From assembly GCF_000186345.1 (NCBI RefSeq), contig NC_014962.1, forward strand, positions 1,054,001 through 1,118,000: a stretch of 64,000 nucleotides of DNA. Reading direction: 5' to 3'. The stretch comes from Isosphaera pallida ATCC 43644. Its GTDB lineage: Bacteria > Planctomycetota > Planctomycetia > Isosphaerales > Isosphaeraceae. This document shows, in pieces, positions 48,438 to 58,415 of the stretch. The position numbers were made by a program, and so were the translations under genes. The notes beneath the pieces were generated by a model. The model was not told the origin of the DNA and ran no database searches. It was given only the letters and a program-made list of their open reading frames with translations. Every line of letters starts with the position of its first letter. The stretch's first letter is position 1.

Positions 48438-48741
48438 TCTGAGAGCGAGTGCCGTCGTGGGAGGCGAAGCTCGCGTGGTGGGTTGGGTGGGGTTGGAAGG
48501 GAAGGACGCCGTCGTTTTCCCTGAATCCTCGTCAGGATACCGAATTCTCCCTTTGTTCGGAAGGGTGGGCGGACATCCCGAGTCGGTGCAGCGCCAAGGG
48601 TGTTGTAGCGTCCTGCTTTGAGTCAGGAGATTTGGGTTTCGCGGGTGATTAATAGGGCGGCTGCTTCTTGAAAGCCGAAGTGGCGGTTCGGCTTGGATCG
48701 TCGAGACATTGAAGCGGAACAAGCGAGAAAAGGGGAGAGTC

Positions 48742-49839
48742 GTGGTGCTGTATCTTTTGGGACTGGTGACATTCGTGTTGATCGCGTGGGGATGGGCGAT
48801 CCACCGCTTGAGAACTCGGGGCCGTCTGGTCGATCCGGTGGGGTTGCCTCGTCCGAGTTGGCCAAGTTGGATGGTTCCAGTGTTTCTGATCGGCTACGTC
48901 TCGGCGTTGATCGTGGGGACCAGCGCGTGGTTGGCATGGGTGTTGGATCAACCGCCGGATGCCGAGGACTTGCCGCCCCAGCTGACAATACAGGCGTCGA
49001 TCGCCGGCAATTTGGCGGTGATGTTGGTTTTGGGGGGACTGACTCTGGCGATCCGGTTTGGAAGGCCCGCGTCGCGTGAGTTGGGGCTCGATTTGGACCG
49101 GCGCGGCTTTCAGCGCGCGGTGGGCGTTGGCGTGGGGGGCGTGTTGCTGGTGTTGCCCTGGGTGTACGCAGTGGGCTGGATGGCCACATGGGTTTGGCCC
49201 GAGACGACACATCCCTTGGAGGAGATGTTGCGCGAGAGGCAGGACTGGACCACCTTGGGGTTGGCGATTCTGGCCGGATGCGTGCTGGCCCCGTTGACGG
49301 AGGAGTGGTTGTTTCGGGGCATTCTGCTGCCGATGTTCACCCGGTGGGGTTGCCGTGTGTTCACCCAAGCCCAAGCCGTCGCTGATGAACGGGGCGTTCA
49401 AGACAATCAGAATCTGGGAAGTCGTGAAAGTGAAAGTGGAGGTTTAGGGGGACCGAACGATTCGGTCACCTCATCGTGGGTGGGAGCGGTGGTGACCCGG
49501 GAACCCGCCACGACCGGGTTGGACAGGGAACGCTTGGAGGCAGGGCGAGGTGGGCCAGCCTTTTGGATCGCCAACGTGTTGGTGGCGTTGCTGTTCGCAG
49601 CGCTCCATGCAACCGAATGGCCTGCGCCAGTGCCGATTTTTGTGTTGGCCCTGGGGTTGGGGGAAATGGCCCGGCAGGCTGGTTCGGTGTTGGCACCCAT
49701 CGTAGCGCATGTTCTTTTCAACGCTAACTCGGTGGTTCTGGTGATCGTGACAGGGGCTGCTTCACCGGACCAAGTGAGCGGGTCGCCCAACGCCGATCCG
49801 CCGGCGGTCGTGACGTCGGTTGAAACGTTGAGTGGATGA
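48742..49839 (+). CDS. CPBP-family intramembrane metalloprotease
   Basis: Encodes about 365 residues with several membrane helices (VVLYLLGLVTFVLIAWGWAI, VPVFLIGYVSALIVGTSAWL). The three CPBP/Abi motifs are present: TEEWLFRGIL (EExxxR), FAALHATEWP, and HVLFNANS. These proteins are relatives of Rce1, cut substrates inside the membrane, and in some bacteria give immunity to peptide bacteriocins. About 65 residues between motifs 1 and 2 are hydrophilic and unusual. Start GTG 48742 or 48745 follows GGGGAG; a TTG at 48709 is possible. A small peptide gene follows 294 bp later. Confidence 0.88.
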   Translation: MVLYLLGLVTFVLIAWGWAIHRLRTRGRLVDPVGLPRPSWPSWMVPVFLIGYVSALIVGTSAWLAWVLDQPPDAEDLPPQLTIQASIAGNLAVMLVLGGLTLAIRFGRPASRELGLDLDRRGFQRAVGVGVGGVLLVLPWVYAVGWMATWVWPETTHPLEEMLRERQDWTTLGLAILAGCVLAPLTEEWLFRGILLPMFTRWGCRVFTQAQAVADERGVQDNQNLGSRESESGGLGGPNDSVTSSWVGAVVTREPATTGLDRERLEAGRGGPAFWIANVLVALLFAALHATEWPAPVPIFVLALGLGEMARQAGSVLAPIVAHVLFNANSVVLVIVTGAASPDQVSGSPNADPPAVVTSVETLSG

Positions 49840-50133
49840 GTGACTCTCAAGTGATTCGGAGGACCCGTTGTCAAAAAAAGACATCCTCTTGCTGGCCCAT
49901 GGATCGGATGGAACCTAGACTGCCAAAAGGGATGACCTGACGCGGCATCGGGCGTATCCCTGTTCGATCCGGGCTCGTGGCTCCGGCGACCTGGTCGGAG
50001 TCAAACTTCCCAAGACGCGATGTCAGCGATGGATTTCCCGCCCACGCGGCGTGGGTCTTCATCGTCCTTCCCAATCCTCCGGCACCCGGTTCGTTGAGTG
50101 AGCCGGGTTTCAACTCTCCCAGGAGCTTCGATT

Positions 50134-50310
50134 ATGGCTGAGGAGCGATTCGACCACGACCTGGATGAGCCGGTCGGCACAGATCTGACGGATCAGGATC
50201 TCGACAAAGTCGCGGGTGCTGATGGTACCAACAACAGCGGCAACGGACCCGACGGCGATGCAACTCCGCCGCCTCCTCCACCTCCCCCCAACTGGCGTAA
50301 CGAACCCTAA
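50134..50310 (+). CDS. Small peptide with RiPP-like leader motif and poly-Pro tail
   Basis: Encodes 58 residues. An acidic leader with TDLTDQDLDKVAGADG resembles Nif11/double-glycine leaders (L-T-x-x-x-L-x-x-V-A-G-G/A) of RiPP precursors. The remaining ~28 residues are Asn/Gly/Asp-rich, then eight Pro in a row, ending NWRNEP; there is no Cys. ATG 50134 has AGGAG eight bases upstream, so translation is well supported. No modifying enzyme is adjacent, but a CPBP protease is the previous gene. The 294-bp spacer 49840-50133 between them shows nothing else. Could also be a structural small protein. Confidence 0.6.
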   Translation: MAEERFDHDLDEPVGTDLTDQDLDKVAGADGTNNSGNGPDGDATPPPPPPPPNWRNEP

Positions 50311-50493
50311 CTACGTTGGTCCGCCAAGGTTGGATCTCGGCTCAACGATTCATCCATTCGGTTTTGAACTCCACCCGCCATGATTTCAAGGCGGTTGCGG
50401 CGGAACGGGTGAATCGCCCGATCCGCCGCAGCGATTTCAGATTCGCGTTGGGGCTAGCTGGTGACGGGCCGGTGATTTGGCAGGGTTCCCACG

Positions 50494-53400
50494 TCACCAA
50501 CGTCCTTCGGGTAATCCCCGCGCCACTCGGAAGCCGATGGCCTCGCTGAGGCGTCCAAACCCTTCCTGAAAGACCAAGCCGGAGCGAAGTTCTGACCGAT
50601 TGGATCGGAACGAGGTGGCCATTACCTCGACGAGGGTTTCATCGGTGAAGGGGTGGTCGGGTCGAATCGAGCGTCCGTCCCAAAGCGGATCCCGCCCCAG
50701 GCTGCGGTTGAGATCGACATCGTCACGGGGAGTGAAGGTCCATTCCGACATATTGCCCAAGGTGTCAAATAACCCCCAGGCGTTGGGACGACTAAGGCCG
50801 ACGGGTTTGGGCCGCAACTCAGTGTTGTCGGCGAACCAGACGTAGCGATCGGCCAAACTCAGGTCGTCGCCGAAAAAGGTGAGGCCGGTGCTGCCAGCGC
50901 GAGTGGCGTATTCCGCCTCGCCTCGGGTCCACGGGCGATAGCCGCCCAAGACACGCCAGTGGTCGTCGAGAATCAGTTCGTCGAGAACTGGCTCGTTGAA
51001 ATTGGTATCTCTTGGGGTTGGGTTATCTCTTTGGTAGGGCGGCAGCGCGTTGGGCTGGTCGGCCAACTCGCAATGATTCAACCACTGGCAAAACCGCAGC
51101 GCGTCGGTCAAAGAGAGGCTTTGGGCGGGGATGTCCCCTGACCGTTTTGAGTCGTTGACCGACTCTTGGCCAAGAGAACGTCTGTATTCGCGGAGACGGA
51201 CCTCGTGGGCCGACACAGCGAAGTCAATGGGGAGAACCAAGCGATGGCGGCGGGTCAGGTATCGCAAACGTTCTTCCCGAGGCCGCTCCAGAATCAATTC
51301 GGGGGGGGCCAGACCCACTTCGATCGGTTCCCGAGGCACGCGAACCCGAATCATGGTCATGCCGGCAGAGTTGACCATCCAATCGAAGTGTTCGTCCGGC
51401 TTCCGCCCCGCGCGGCTTTGGAGGAACGCATCGAGGTAGGATTGTTGTCCCCAGCGGTTGAGCAGCCATTCGGCAGCGGAGTGAACCCCGGCGTGAGGAT
51501 GGTCGCGGTGAATCCGTTTCAGAAGCTCGATCGCGTCGGGGGGAGGCGACGATGCGTCGTCGCGCTGGGGATGGGGGGTCAGTGCCTCCAGCGCCAAAAT
51601 CAAACCTTGGACAATTCCAGGATCAACCGATTCAAAGTCATTGGGGTTGGCGAGGCGACTCAGCAAGGGCAGGAGATGGTCCCGCGCGCAGAGTTCAGGC
51701 ATGACGGTTTCCAAGCGCTCGATGAGTCGATGTCGCAAGGTGGGATCCGCGTCGAGGCGAAGCGATCGTAGCGCCAACTCGTCGTGGTCTAGCAGCAGGA
51801 GCGCCAGGGCGGTTTGAGCCAGCTGAAGATTGGGTTCGCGGCAGGTCTCTGGCGGAGGAAGAATCTGCTGCCAGACCGAAGCGAACCGGATGCGTCCCTG
51901 GTGGTTGAGAACGGCCGCGGTGGTGGGAATCGCCTGGTCGGGGGGAGCAACCAGGGTCTTAGGCGAAGTGGCGAGTTGGGCGGAAGCGTGGTCAGGTCGG
52001 GGCAGGTCAAACAGCAGGATGTAGCCGCGACGGTCCGGCGCGTTGTCGAGGACCAGGCGGTGGGTCTGATCGGCCTGGAGACGGGCCAGCATTGTTTGGA
52101 ATTCCTTGTCATGCTGGAAAGCCCACGGCAAGGTTTGACCCATGAGTTTGGGCAGGTTGCCGAAGCCATTGCGTTCGGCTTGGACCAAGGCGCGTGCGGC
52201 ACCCTCCAGCAAGGTCTTGGCCACCTTGGGTCGAACCGATTCCACGATCTTGGCGACGCGGCCCCAGGCCACACCTTGAGCGGCTTCGGGATGAGCCGCC
52301 TTGGGTTGGTGATCTAGGCGGCCTTGAAGCCTCCAGAGACCCTCGACTTCCCGATCGGCGGCCGCGTCGATCATGGCGTCGTTGATCCATTTGCGATGGA
52401 GGGACATTTCGTCGGAACGCGCTATCAGCACGTCTCGCCCGGCCCGAGTCCAGAGACCCCACATCGCCAGACCCCAAGCCCGATAGGTGAGCGGAGCGAC
52501 ACGATTTTGGCGCTTCTCGCGTTTAGGAGTCTCGCCGTCGTTGATTCGAGCGTTCGACTTCAACACGCCGCCAGCCGCTTCGATGCCGAGAAGGGGATTG
52601 AGTCGTTCGATCAACTCGGTCTGATGCGGTGGTGCCGGTGGAACCGGTTCGATCGTCAGGTCGATCGGGGCTTCCCCTTCGAGCTCCAAAGCGCGAATCA
52701 TTCCCAGATCCGCATCGGAGACGATCCGACTGGATCGACCTTCCTCCTCGAGGACCAGAAAGAGTTCGTGTTGATCAGAAGTGGTGAGGTGATCAAGTCG
52801 AATGAGTTGGGTGAGATCTTCGCTAATTCTGGGAAGCAACGTCAACGTGGTTGTCGGTGCAGGGGGGTCGCTTGGGTCGTCTCGATGCCAGAGGAGACAC
52901 AACCGAACCGCGTCAAGGGTTGGTAGCTGATTTGGAACGTCGTGCGACGGGGTGAAGGAGGCGTCGATCAGTCGCCAGCCCTCAGCGCGTCGTTTGGCTA
53001 GATGTGTCTTGAGGACTGGCGACTCGATCGATGCAACCTGTTGGTTGGAAGGGTGCAGATTGAGTTGGGGGTCGAGCTCGGGTTCGAGTTCCCAGGAAGG
53101 TGAGCGGGGCTTGTCGCGGTGGGGGCGATCCCAAACGCCAGCGAATCGCAGACCCAGAGAACTTCGCCAGGGCCGGCAACGGATTAGGCGATAGCCGCGA
53201 CGGCTGAGAGCCTGATCGAGCCGTTCCAATTCGCGGCGGTTGAGGTCGGCGGCGACCCAACCCCGTTTGGACCAGACCATGCCAGGTCGTTTGATCAAGT
53301 CGTCAAGATCGGCGGGGAAGCGAATCTCGACCCCGTCGGATGCCTGGGGCGACTGTAGGCGAATCGTAGTCTCCAATGACATGCTGCTGGCAGCCGCTCT

Positions 53401-56400
53401 CAAACGTTGGATGATCGCTTCGCGTTGGAACGCCGAGAGCGAGCCCGGTTCACTCATCCGACGCCTCAAGGCGTTGAAGAGTTTGACAAAGTCCTCCGAC
53501 GCGACGAACGGCAAGGGATCCACCAGGGCGGAAAGGTCGTTTTCGCAAAACGCGAGATAATATTCGATGAGGATGAAGCGTTGTTGGCTCGTTTTGGTCT
53601 GACGATAATCGCTCAGCAATCGTGGTCGGATCCGTTCGGCCTGATTGAGAAACAACCGGGTCCAGGATTGGATTTCGCCGATCGGTTGTTCAACAAGGTC
53701 GGCGACGATCCAGGCGACTTGGTGTTCGTTGAGCTCATACTCGAATGCTGGACTGGTTGGATCCGGGACAATTGCCGCTTTTCCGGTCGAGTCGAGGGAG
53801 GTGGGTAGTGGTGCGCAGAGGAGGGCGGCGGCTTGGAGGCGTCCGGGGTTATTGGTTTGCTCCTGGGCGAGCCACTGCTCCAATTGCCGGCGGATCGCGT
53901 CACGCCGCAGGGGAGGGGATTGTTGGAAAAGTTCAACCAGGGTGGGGATTTGTTGAGGTGAGAGGGCGTCGAGATGCGTAAGGAACTCGCGGTTGTAGTC
54001 AAGGCCGTCTGGGGGCGGGGCAGTGGCGAAGAGAGCCAACCAGACGGCGGCTCGGACGCGCCGTGATCGATCCTTCTCAAATTGCGGGGTGCGGAGTTGT
54101 TCGATGAGAAGGGGTTCAATCTGCGAGATGGGAATCGACTTGGAACCGTTGGGACTTAAGCGCGTTCGAGTCAATTCCTGGAACTGTTGATCACTTTCGG
54201 TGGAGACCCAGAGCCGCACATCAGCGCGGTCCTTTTCCGCTGTGCGGATCGTGCCTAGCGCCAGGCCGAATACGATCAGAGCGGCGATCAGCACCGCGAT
54301 GGCGGCGACGGCGGCTTGGTAGGAGGATTGGTGCTTGCGATAGTGCCGGAACAACCGTTGGTACCAAGGTTCGCGGTAGGCGGAAACCGGTTCGTCGGCG
54401 ATCCAAAGGCTCAAATCGTTCTTGAGATCGCGGACGCTGGCGTAACGGTCCTGTGGCGCAGTCGCCATCGCCTTGAGACAAATCGCCTCCAGAGGACGCG
54501 GCACATGGGGGTTGACGGCGCGGGGAGGCGGGAAAATCCCTTGGATCACCTTTTGCAGCACCGACTCCAGAGGTTCGGTTCCTCGTTCACCGAACGCCTT
54601 GCGACCGACTAGCACCTGATAAAGCGTGACGCCCAGACTGTAAATATCGCTGTAATGATCGATTTCGCGATTGAGTCCTAGTGCCTGCTCGGGACTCATA
54701 AACTCAGGGGTGCCTTTGATGAAATCTCCCTCGTCCTCATCCTCCTGGGTGAGCAGCGGATTGTTGATAACCAGTTTGCCATCCTCCCAACGCGCTGCGG
54801 CGGTCATTCCCGGGTCGAGCCTGACCGATCCACTCATTGAGGGAATCTCAGCGCTCAGGGGGGAATGAGCGAACTCAATGGTCTCTTCAAGTGAATCAGA
54901 AGGGGGGTTGGGATGGGATTGGGTTTGATGGGACGACGCCGAATGGGACGGGGAATCGGCGGCGGGTGTGGATTCTAGGTTGGTGGAGGAAATGGTTTGG
55001 TCCAAGGTTCGCTCATCGGCATGGTGGCCAATCGGCCCGCCCGCGTCCCGATGGTCAGTGACCGATTGCTTGGGCGGGGAGATGGGGGTAGGTGTAGTTT
55101 GAGACGAGTGGGCCGCCGAAACGTTTCGGGTTGAGCGGTAGGCCGCTTCCTCTAAGCTGTCCGATGGCGAGACGGCTGACACCGAGGCGAGAACCGCGCT
55201 GCGATCGCCGAACAACTCGCGGACTCGTCTTACCCGTCGCGCCAGACCCCAATCCAGCACGATCGTTTCTCCATATCGGCCAATCATGATATTGGCTGGC
55301 TTGATGTCGCGGTGGACAATCCCTCTGGAGTGGGCGTAAGCGATCGTGTCACATACATCCATGAATCGAATCAGGAGTTCCGAATAGCGGACCCGACGTT
55401 CCCTCTCGCCGAGACAATGGTTGAGCAGTTGATGAAAGGGCTTGAGGTGATCCTCCAGGCTTTCGCCGTCGATGAGCCGCATGGTGTAAAACGGCAGACC
55501 CGATTCGGTGTTGTCTAGGTCATAGACCGGGACGACCCCGGGGTGTTCCAGAGAGCCGGTGATTTTAGCTTCGCGGATGAATTCGCGACACGCTTTGGGA
55601 ATCGCCTTGCTGGGCTTGATGAACTTGGCGACCACCGGGCGATCGAGCTTCCGATCGGTGGCGTGGAACAGGTCACCTAACCCGCCGCTTTTGAAAAAAT
55701 GGCCGATTTGGAACCGTTGGGGCGTAGATAAAGCCCAACGGGCGCGGTTTCCGGTGAGGCTCTCCCGCGTCTGCTGGTTCTCTCTCGCTTCGCTGGTCAA
55801 GGGGAAATGCGCGGGGATTGTCGAGGTCTCGAATGGAGGCTCGGGGGAGCAGCCTTTGGGAGTGTCGGAAGCCGGGGTGTTGCGGTTGGGTGGGGAGGAA
55901 TGAATGGGGACTTGAGGCGTCTGAGGAGAATCGCCGGCGCTTTCTGAGTCGTGAAAGAAGCGGTCCGGCGTAGAGGGTGGCGGCGTGAGATCCCCGGCGT
56001 TGCCGGTCGAACCGCCTAAGAGTGCGGAGAGTGGCGACCGTCCCTCGTTGGGTGGGGGAGCGGCGTGGGTGGAGGCGTCCCTTGTCGGCAAAGTGGCATT
56101 CACCGTGGGATTACCGCCATCGTCATCTGGGCGTGGGTTGTGGGAGGGGAGCGGGAAATTGGAACTGCCCGAAGCCGACGGGCGCGAGACCTGGACGGTC
56201 TCAGCCGTCGAGAATCGTGCTAGATCGAGTTGCGACGACGATGGCGAGATTTCAGAGGATGGTCGCGCCGATTCGTGCGGAGTTGTCTTGAGGGAAGGAG
56301 GCGACTCGCTGGATCGATCAACCGTGTCGGCCTGTTGGAGTTGATGGGTGTCGAGGGTCTCCGAGCCGGAGACCCCCTCCGAAACGGGCGGGCCGTCGGG

Positions 56401-56703
56401 ACGACCAAACCGACTCTGGAGCAAACTCAACAGGGCGCTTTGGCCAAGTTCCTCAGCGCAGGCGTGAAGGTCGCCTTGATGCCGTTTTAGAACATCGGCG
56501 GCCATCGTGAAAAGACGCACCAATTGGCTGGTGTCCAGGCGGTTGTATGCCGACAGCATCGCCTCGAACCGATCTGAACCGGTTTGGACCCAGGCCGAGT
56601 AGGTGTTGATAAGCTGCGATTCGTCGAGCCAACCTTCGTGAAGAGCCAGCAAACCTAGCAGCAGGTTCCGCGTTTCTTCGTCCGCCTCGCGCCAATCCGT
56701 CAT
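50494..56703 (-). CDS. Giant Ser/Thr protein kinase with FGE-sulfatase domain
   Basis: Encodes about 2069 residues. Residues ~1-105 are helical; ~105-330 are Ser/Pro-rich and disordered. The kinase spans ~330-770: glycine loop FFKSGGLGDLFHA, VAK lysine (PVVAKFIKPS), EFIREAKITGS, catalytic loop IVHRDIKPANIM, and DWG in place of DFG. Then comes an insert that places GTPEFMSPEQA about 175 residues later. One membrane helix lies near 800 (AAIAVLIAALIVFGLALG). About 950 residues of helical sequence follow. A C-terminal FGE-sulfatase/SUMF1-like domain runs from ~1770 to the end (NSAGMTMIRVRVP, PWTRGEAEYATRAGSTGLTF, GLFDTLGNMSEWTF). It probably senses outside and signals inside. ATG 56703 was chosen over GTG 56721. 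Confidence 0.9.
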   Translation of the reverse strand: MTDWREADEETRNLLLGLLALHEGWLDESQLINTYSAWVQTGSDRFEAMLSAYNRLDTSQLVRLFTMAADVLKRHQGDLHACAEELGQSALLSLLQSRFGRPDGPPVSEGVSGSETLDTHQLQQADTVDRSSESPPSLKTTPHESARPSSEISPSSSQLDLARFSTAETVQVSRPSASGSSNFPLPSHNPRPDDDGGNPTVNATLPTRDASTHAAPPPNEGRSPLSALLGGSTGNAGDLTPPPSTPDRFFHDSESAGDSPQTPQVPIHSSPPNRNTPASDTPKGCSPEPPFETSTIPAHFPLTSEARENQQTRESLTGNRARWALSTPQRFQIGHFFKSGGLGDLFHATDRKLDRPVVAKFIKPSKAIPKACREFIREAKITGSLEHPGVVPVYDLDNTESGLPFYTMRLIDGESLEDHLKPFHQLLNHCLGERERRVRYSELLIRFMDVCDTIAYAHSRGIVHRDIKPANIMIGRYGETIVLDWGLARRVRRVRELFGDRSAVLASVSAVSPSDSLEEAAYRSTRNVSAAHSSQTTPTPISPPKQSVTDHRDAGGPIGHHADERTLDQTISSTNLESTPAADSPSHSASSHQTQSHPNPPSDSLEETIEFAHSPLSAEIPSMSGSVRLDPGMTAAARWEDGKLVINNPLLTQEDEDEGDFIKGTPEFMSPEQALGLNREIDHYSDIYSLGVTLYQVLVGRKAFGERGTEPLESVLQKVIQGIFPPPRAVNPHVPRPLEAICLKAMATAPQDRYASVRDLKNDLSLWIADEPVSAYREPWYQRLFRHYRKHQSSYQAAVAAIAVLIAALIVFGLALGTIRTAEKDRADVRLWVSTESDQQFQELTRTRLSPNGSKSIPISQIEPLLIEQLRTPQFEKDRSRRVRAAVWLALFATAPPPDGLDYNREFLTHLDALSPQQIPTLVELFQQSPPLRRDAIRRQLEQWLAQEQTNNPGRLQAAALLCAPLPTSLDSTGKAAIVPDPTSPAFEYELNEHQVAWIVADLVEQPIGEIQSWTRLFLNQAERIRPRLLSDYRQTKTSQQRFILIEYYLAFCENDLSALVDPLPFVASEDFVKLFNALRRRMSEPGSLSAFQREAIIQRLRAAASSMSLETTIRLQSPQASDGVEIRFPADLDDLIKRPGMVWSKRGWVAADLNRRELERLDQALSRRGYRLIRCRPWRSSLGLRFAGVWDRPHRDKPRSPSWELEPELDPQLNLHPSNQQVASIESPVLKTHLAKRRAEGWRLIDASFTPSHDVPNQLPTLDAVRLCLLWHRDDPSDPPAPTTTLTLLPRISEDLTQLIRLDHLTTSDQHELFLVLEEEGRSSRIVSDADLGMIRALELEGEAPIDLTIEPVPPAPPHQTELIERLNPLLGIEAAGGVLKSNARINDGETPKREKRQNRVAPLTYRAWGLAMWGLWTRAGRDVLIARSDEMSLHRKWINDAMIDAAADREVEGLWRLQGRLDHQPKAAHPEAAQGVAWGRVAKIVESVRPKVAKTLLEGAARALVQAERNGFGNLPKLMGQTLPWAFQHDKEFQTMLARLQADQTHRLVLDNAPDRRGYILLFDLPRPDHASAQLATSPKTLVAPPDQAIPTTAAVLNHQGRIRFASVWQQILPPPETCREPNLQLAQTALALLLLDHDELALRSLRLDADPTLRHRLIERLETVMPELCARDHLLPLLSRLANPNDFESVDPGIVQGLILALEALTPHPQRDDASSPPPDAIELLKRIHRDHPHAGVHSAAEWLLNRWGQQSYLDAFLQSRAGRKPDEHFDWMVNSAGMTMIRVRVPREPIEVGLAPPELILERPREERLRYLTRRHRLVLPIDFAVSAHEVRLREYRRSLGQESVNDSKRSGDIPAQSLSLTDALRFCQWLNHCELADQPNALPPYQRDNPTPRDTNFNEPVLDELILDDHWRVLGGYRPWTRGEAEYATRAGSTGLTFFGDDLSLADRYVWFADNTELRPKPVGLSRPNAWGLFDTLGNMSEWTFTPRDDVDLNRSLGRDPLWDGRSIRPDHPFTDETLVEVMATSFRSNRSELRSGLVFQEGFGRLSEAIGFRVARGLPEGRW

Positions 56704-56710
56704 CGCCGAA

Positions 56711-57784
56711 TCAACTCCCACCCGCTAGGTTTTGAAGCACGGAGATGTAGGGAACAACCACGGCCAGCACGATGAAAAGGACCAGGAGGCCTAAAGCGAT
56801 GGTGATCAGGGGCTTGACCAAAGTCGAGAGGTTCTTGACCCGCTGCTCCAGGTCGTGTTCGTCCACCTTGGCTTGACGCGCCAGCGCTTCGGGGAGTTGC
56901 CCGGTCTCTTCGCCGTTTTCCACCACGTCGGCCAGTTCCGGTCCCCACCAGTCTTCGGCTCGGATTCTCAGAACCGGGCTCATCTCCTCGCCATCGAGAA
57001 CCGCTTGGCGGAGATCCTCCACGATCCGCTGCGAGCCGGTGAGATTGAGGGTGCCCGCAGTGAGTTCCAGCGCCTGGTCGGGAGGGAGGCCGCCGTCGAG
57101 CAGAACCGAGAGCGAACGGGCAAACCGCACCTTGTCGATCAACCGCGCCAGTCCGCCGAAGACTGGCAGACGCGCCGCCAGGGCGTCGAGACTGGCTTTG
57201 CCCGGCGGCGTGGCGTACCAGAGTCGCCCTAGCAAAACCAACCCGATCACGCCAGCTGGGATCAGCCACCAGCCGAAAACGGTCATGAAGTCACTGAGGG
57301 CGATCAAAGCGCGAGAGACCCAGGGTAAGCCGTTGGGGTCGCCCAGATCGGTCAGGAGCGAGGCGAACGCGGGCAACGCCAGGGAAGCGACCAGAATTGT
57401 TACCAGGAAGGCCAGTGCCAGCACGATCGCCGGCTGGATCAGCGCGCCGCGGGCAGTTCGGATTAGGCGATGGCGTTGTTCGTAATGGTCAGCCAACTCA
57501 CGTAACGTCTCGGCGTAACCGCCGCGGGCTTCGGCTACCCTCATGAGGCTCACGAAGAAGGAGTCGAACGCTCCACTGTCTTCGAGCGCCTCGACCAGGG
57601 TCGCGCCGCCTTGGAGCGAACGACGCACAGCGCCAAGTGCCGATCCTAGGCCGGATTGGCCGAAGCGTTGCTCAAGCGTCGCTAGGGTGCGGTTCAAGTC
57701 CACGCCGCCGGAGAGCGACTGGGACCAGAGTCGGCAAAACCGCGCCAGGGTGTTGGAGTCGATTCGTCCCGCCCAGCGACCCAT
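56711..57784 (-). CDS. gspF: Type II secretion system F-like inner-membrane protein
   Basis: Encodes 357 residues with two T2SSF domains. The first: LARFCRLWSQSLSGGVDLNR, then GGYAETLRELADHYEQRHRL. The second: VRFARSLSVLLDGGLPPDQA, then VENGEETGQLPEALARQAKV. Three membrane helices lie near 115-145, 165-190 and 325-350 (LITIALGLLVLFIVLAVVVP). GspF/PilC is the platform of type II secretion or type IV pilus machines. No other secretion or pilus gene is nearby. The kinase gene follows directly on the same strand (its ATG is 7 bases after this gene's stop), so the two are probably co-transcribed. Start ATG 57784. Confidence 0.9.
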   Translation of the reverse strand: MGRWAGRIDSNTLARFCRLWSQSLSGGVDLNRTLATLEQRFGQSGLGSALGAVRRSLQGGATLVEALEDSGAFDSFFVSLMRVAEARGGYAETLRELADHYEQRHRLIRTARGALIQPAIVLALAFLVTILVASLALPAFASLLTDLGDPNGLPWVSRALIALSDFMTVFGWWLIPAGVIGLVLLGRLWYATPPGKASLDALAARLPVFGGLARLIDKVRFARSLSVLLDGGLPPDQALELTAGTLNLTGSQRIVEDLRQAVLDGEEMSPVLRIRAEDWWGPELADVVENGEETGQLPEALARQAKVDEHDLEQRVKNLSTLVKPLITIALGLLVLFIVLAVVVPYISVLQNLAGGS

Positions 57785-58415
57785 CGCGTTCTCCTTGGGT
57801 GAGGGGATGTTCGATCACAAGTCACGCGATGGGCAGAACTTGGGGCGGAACCTCGCAACCCGGCGAGTGAGCGTGGGATGGAGCTTGGGGAAACACTGCG
57901 CCTTTCACCCACCGCGTCTGGTAGACCCTTCGACCACCCGACCGGGGTGTTGGTGTTTTGGTGATCGGGCTGTTCGTCATAAGCAATTATCGAACCAACT
58001 TCGTTCGGGTTCAAGAGGGAGGGCATTGGGCATGGTCGAGACCGATTGGCATGGAGACGCCACTTGGCAGAATCATGTCGTCTCGTCCCATTAAAGTTGA
58101 CCAACGTGTTGAAAAAGATGACGCAAGAGGTGAGTTGGGTGGATTTTTTCCAACAGATCAAATCAAGGGAAAAGAAGGTGATTTAGGTTTGCCGAGGAGG
58201 CCCGATGGAAACGCACGATCCCCTTTGCCAGGGGTTCCTCGGGTTTGACGAGATGCCGCGTCCCGGTCCCAAGACGAAATGCTCGAGGATGATGGTCTGA
58301 TCCGGTCGGTCGGTCGGGCGGGCGGATGTGGAAACGAAACCAACGAGGCCGCCGGGACGAAGTGTCCGGTGGCAATCCGGCGATTCGCGGCGAAGATGAT
58401 TCGAGACGTGATACA
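57785..58415. other. Large divergent intergenic region
   Basis: This 631-bp region lies between the gspF-like gene (minus) and the unknown gene (plus). It should hold both promoters. It has AT-richer parts at 57955-58010 and 58080-58195, and GGTC/GGGC micro-repeats at 58302-58325. ORFs across it lack domain character. The downstream gene may instead start at ATG 58326. Confidence 0.4.

Noticed and set aside
48449-48652. 67-residue plus-strand ORF before the CPBP gene, considered as another peptide precursor
   Set aside because: No leader motif, no ribosome site, and composition like non-coding GC sequence.
47088-48722. Full-length 544-residue version of TyrS
   Set aside because: The first ~120 residues come from the intergenic repeat region and are not seen in TyrS; GTG 48362 gives the normal length.
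58302-58325. GGTCGGTCGG micro-repeats, checked as CRISPR or regulator array
   Set aside because: The unit is only 4 bases and the run is 24 bases; there are no spacers and no cas genes.
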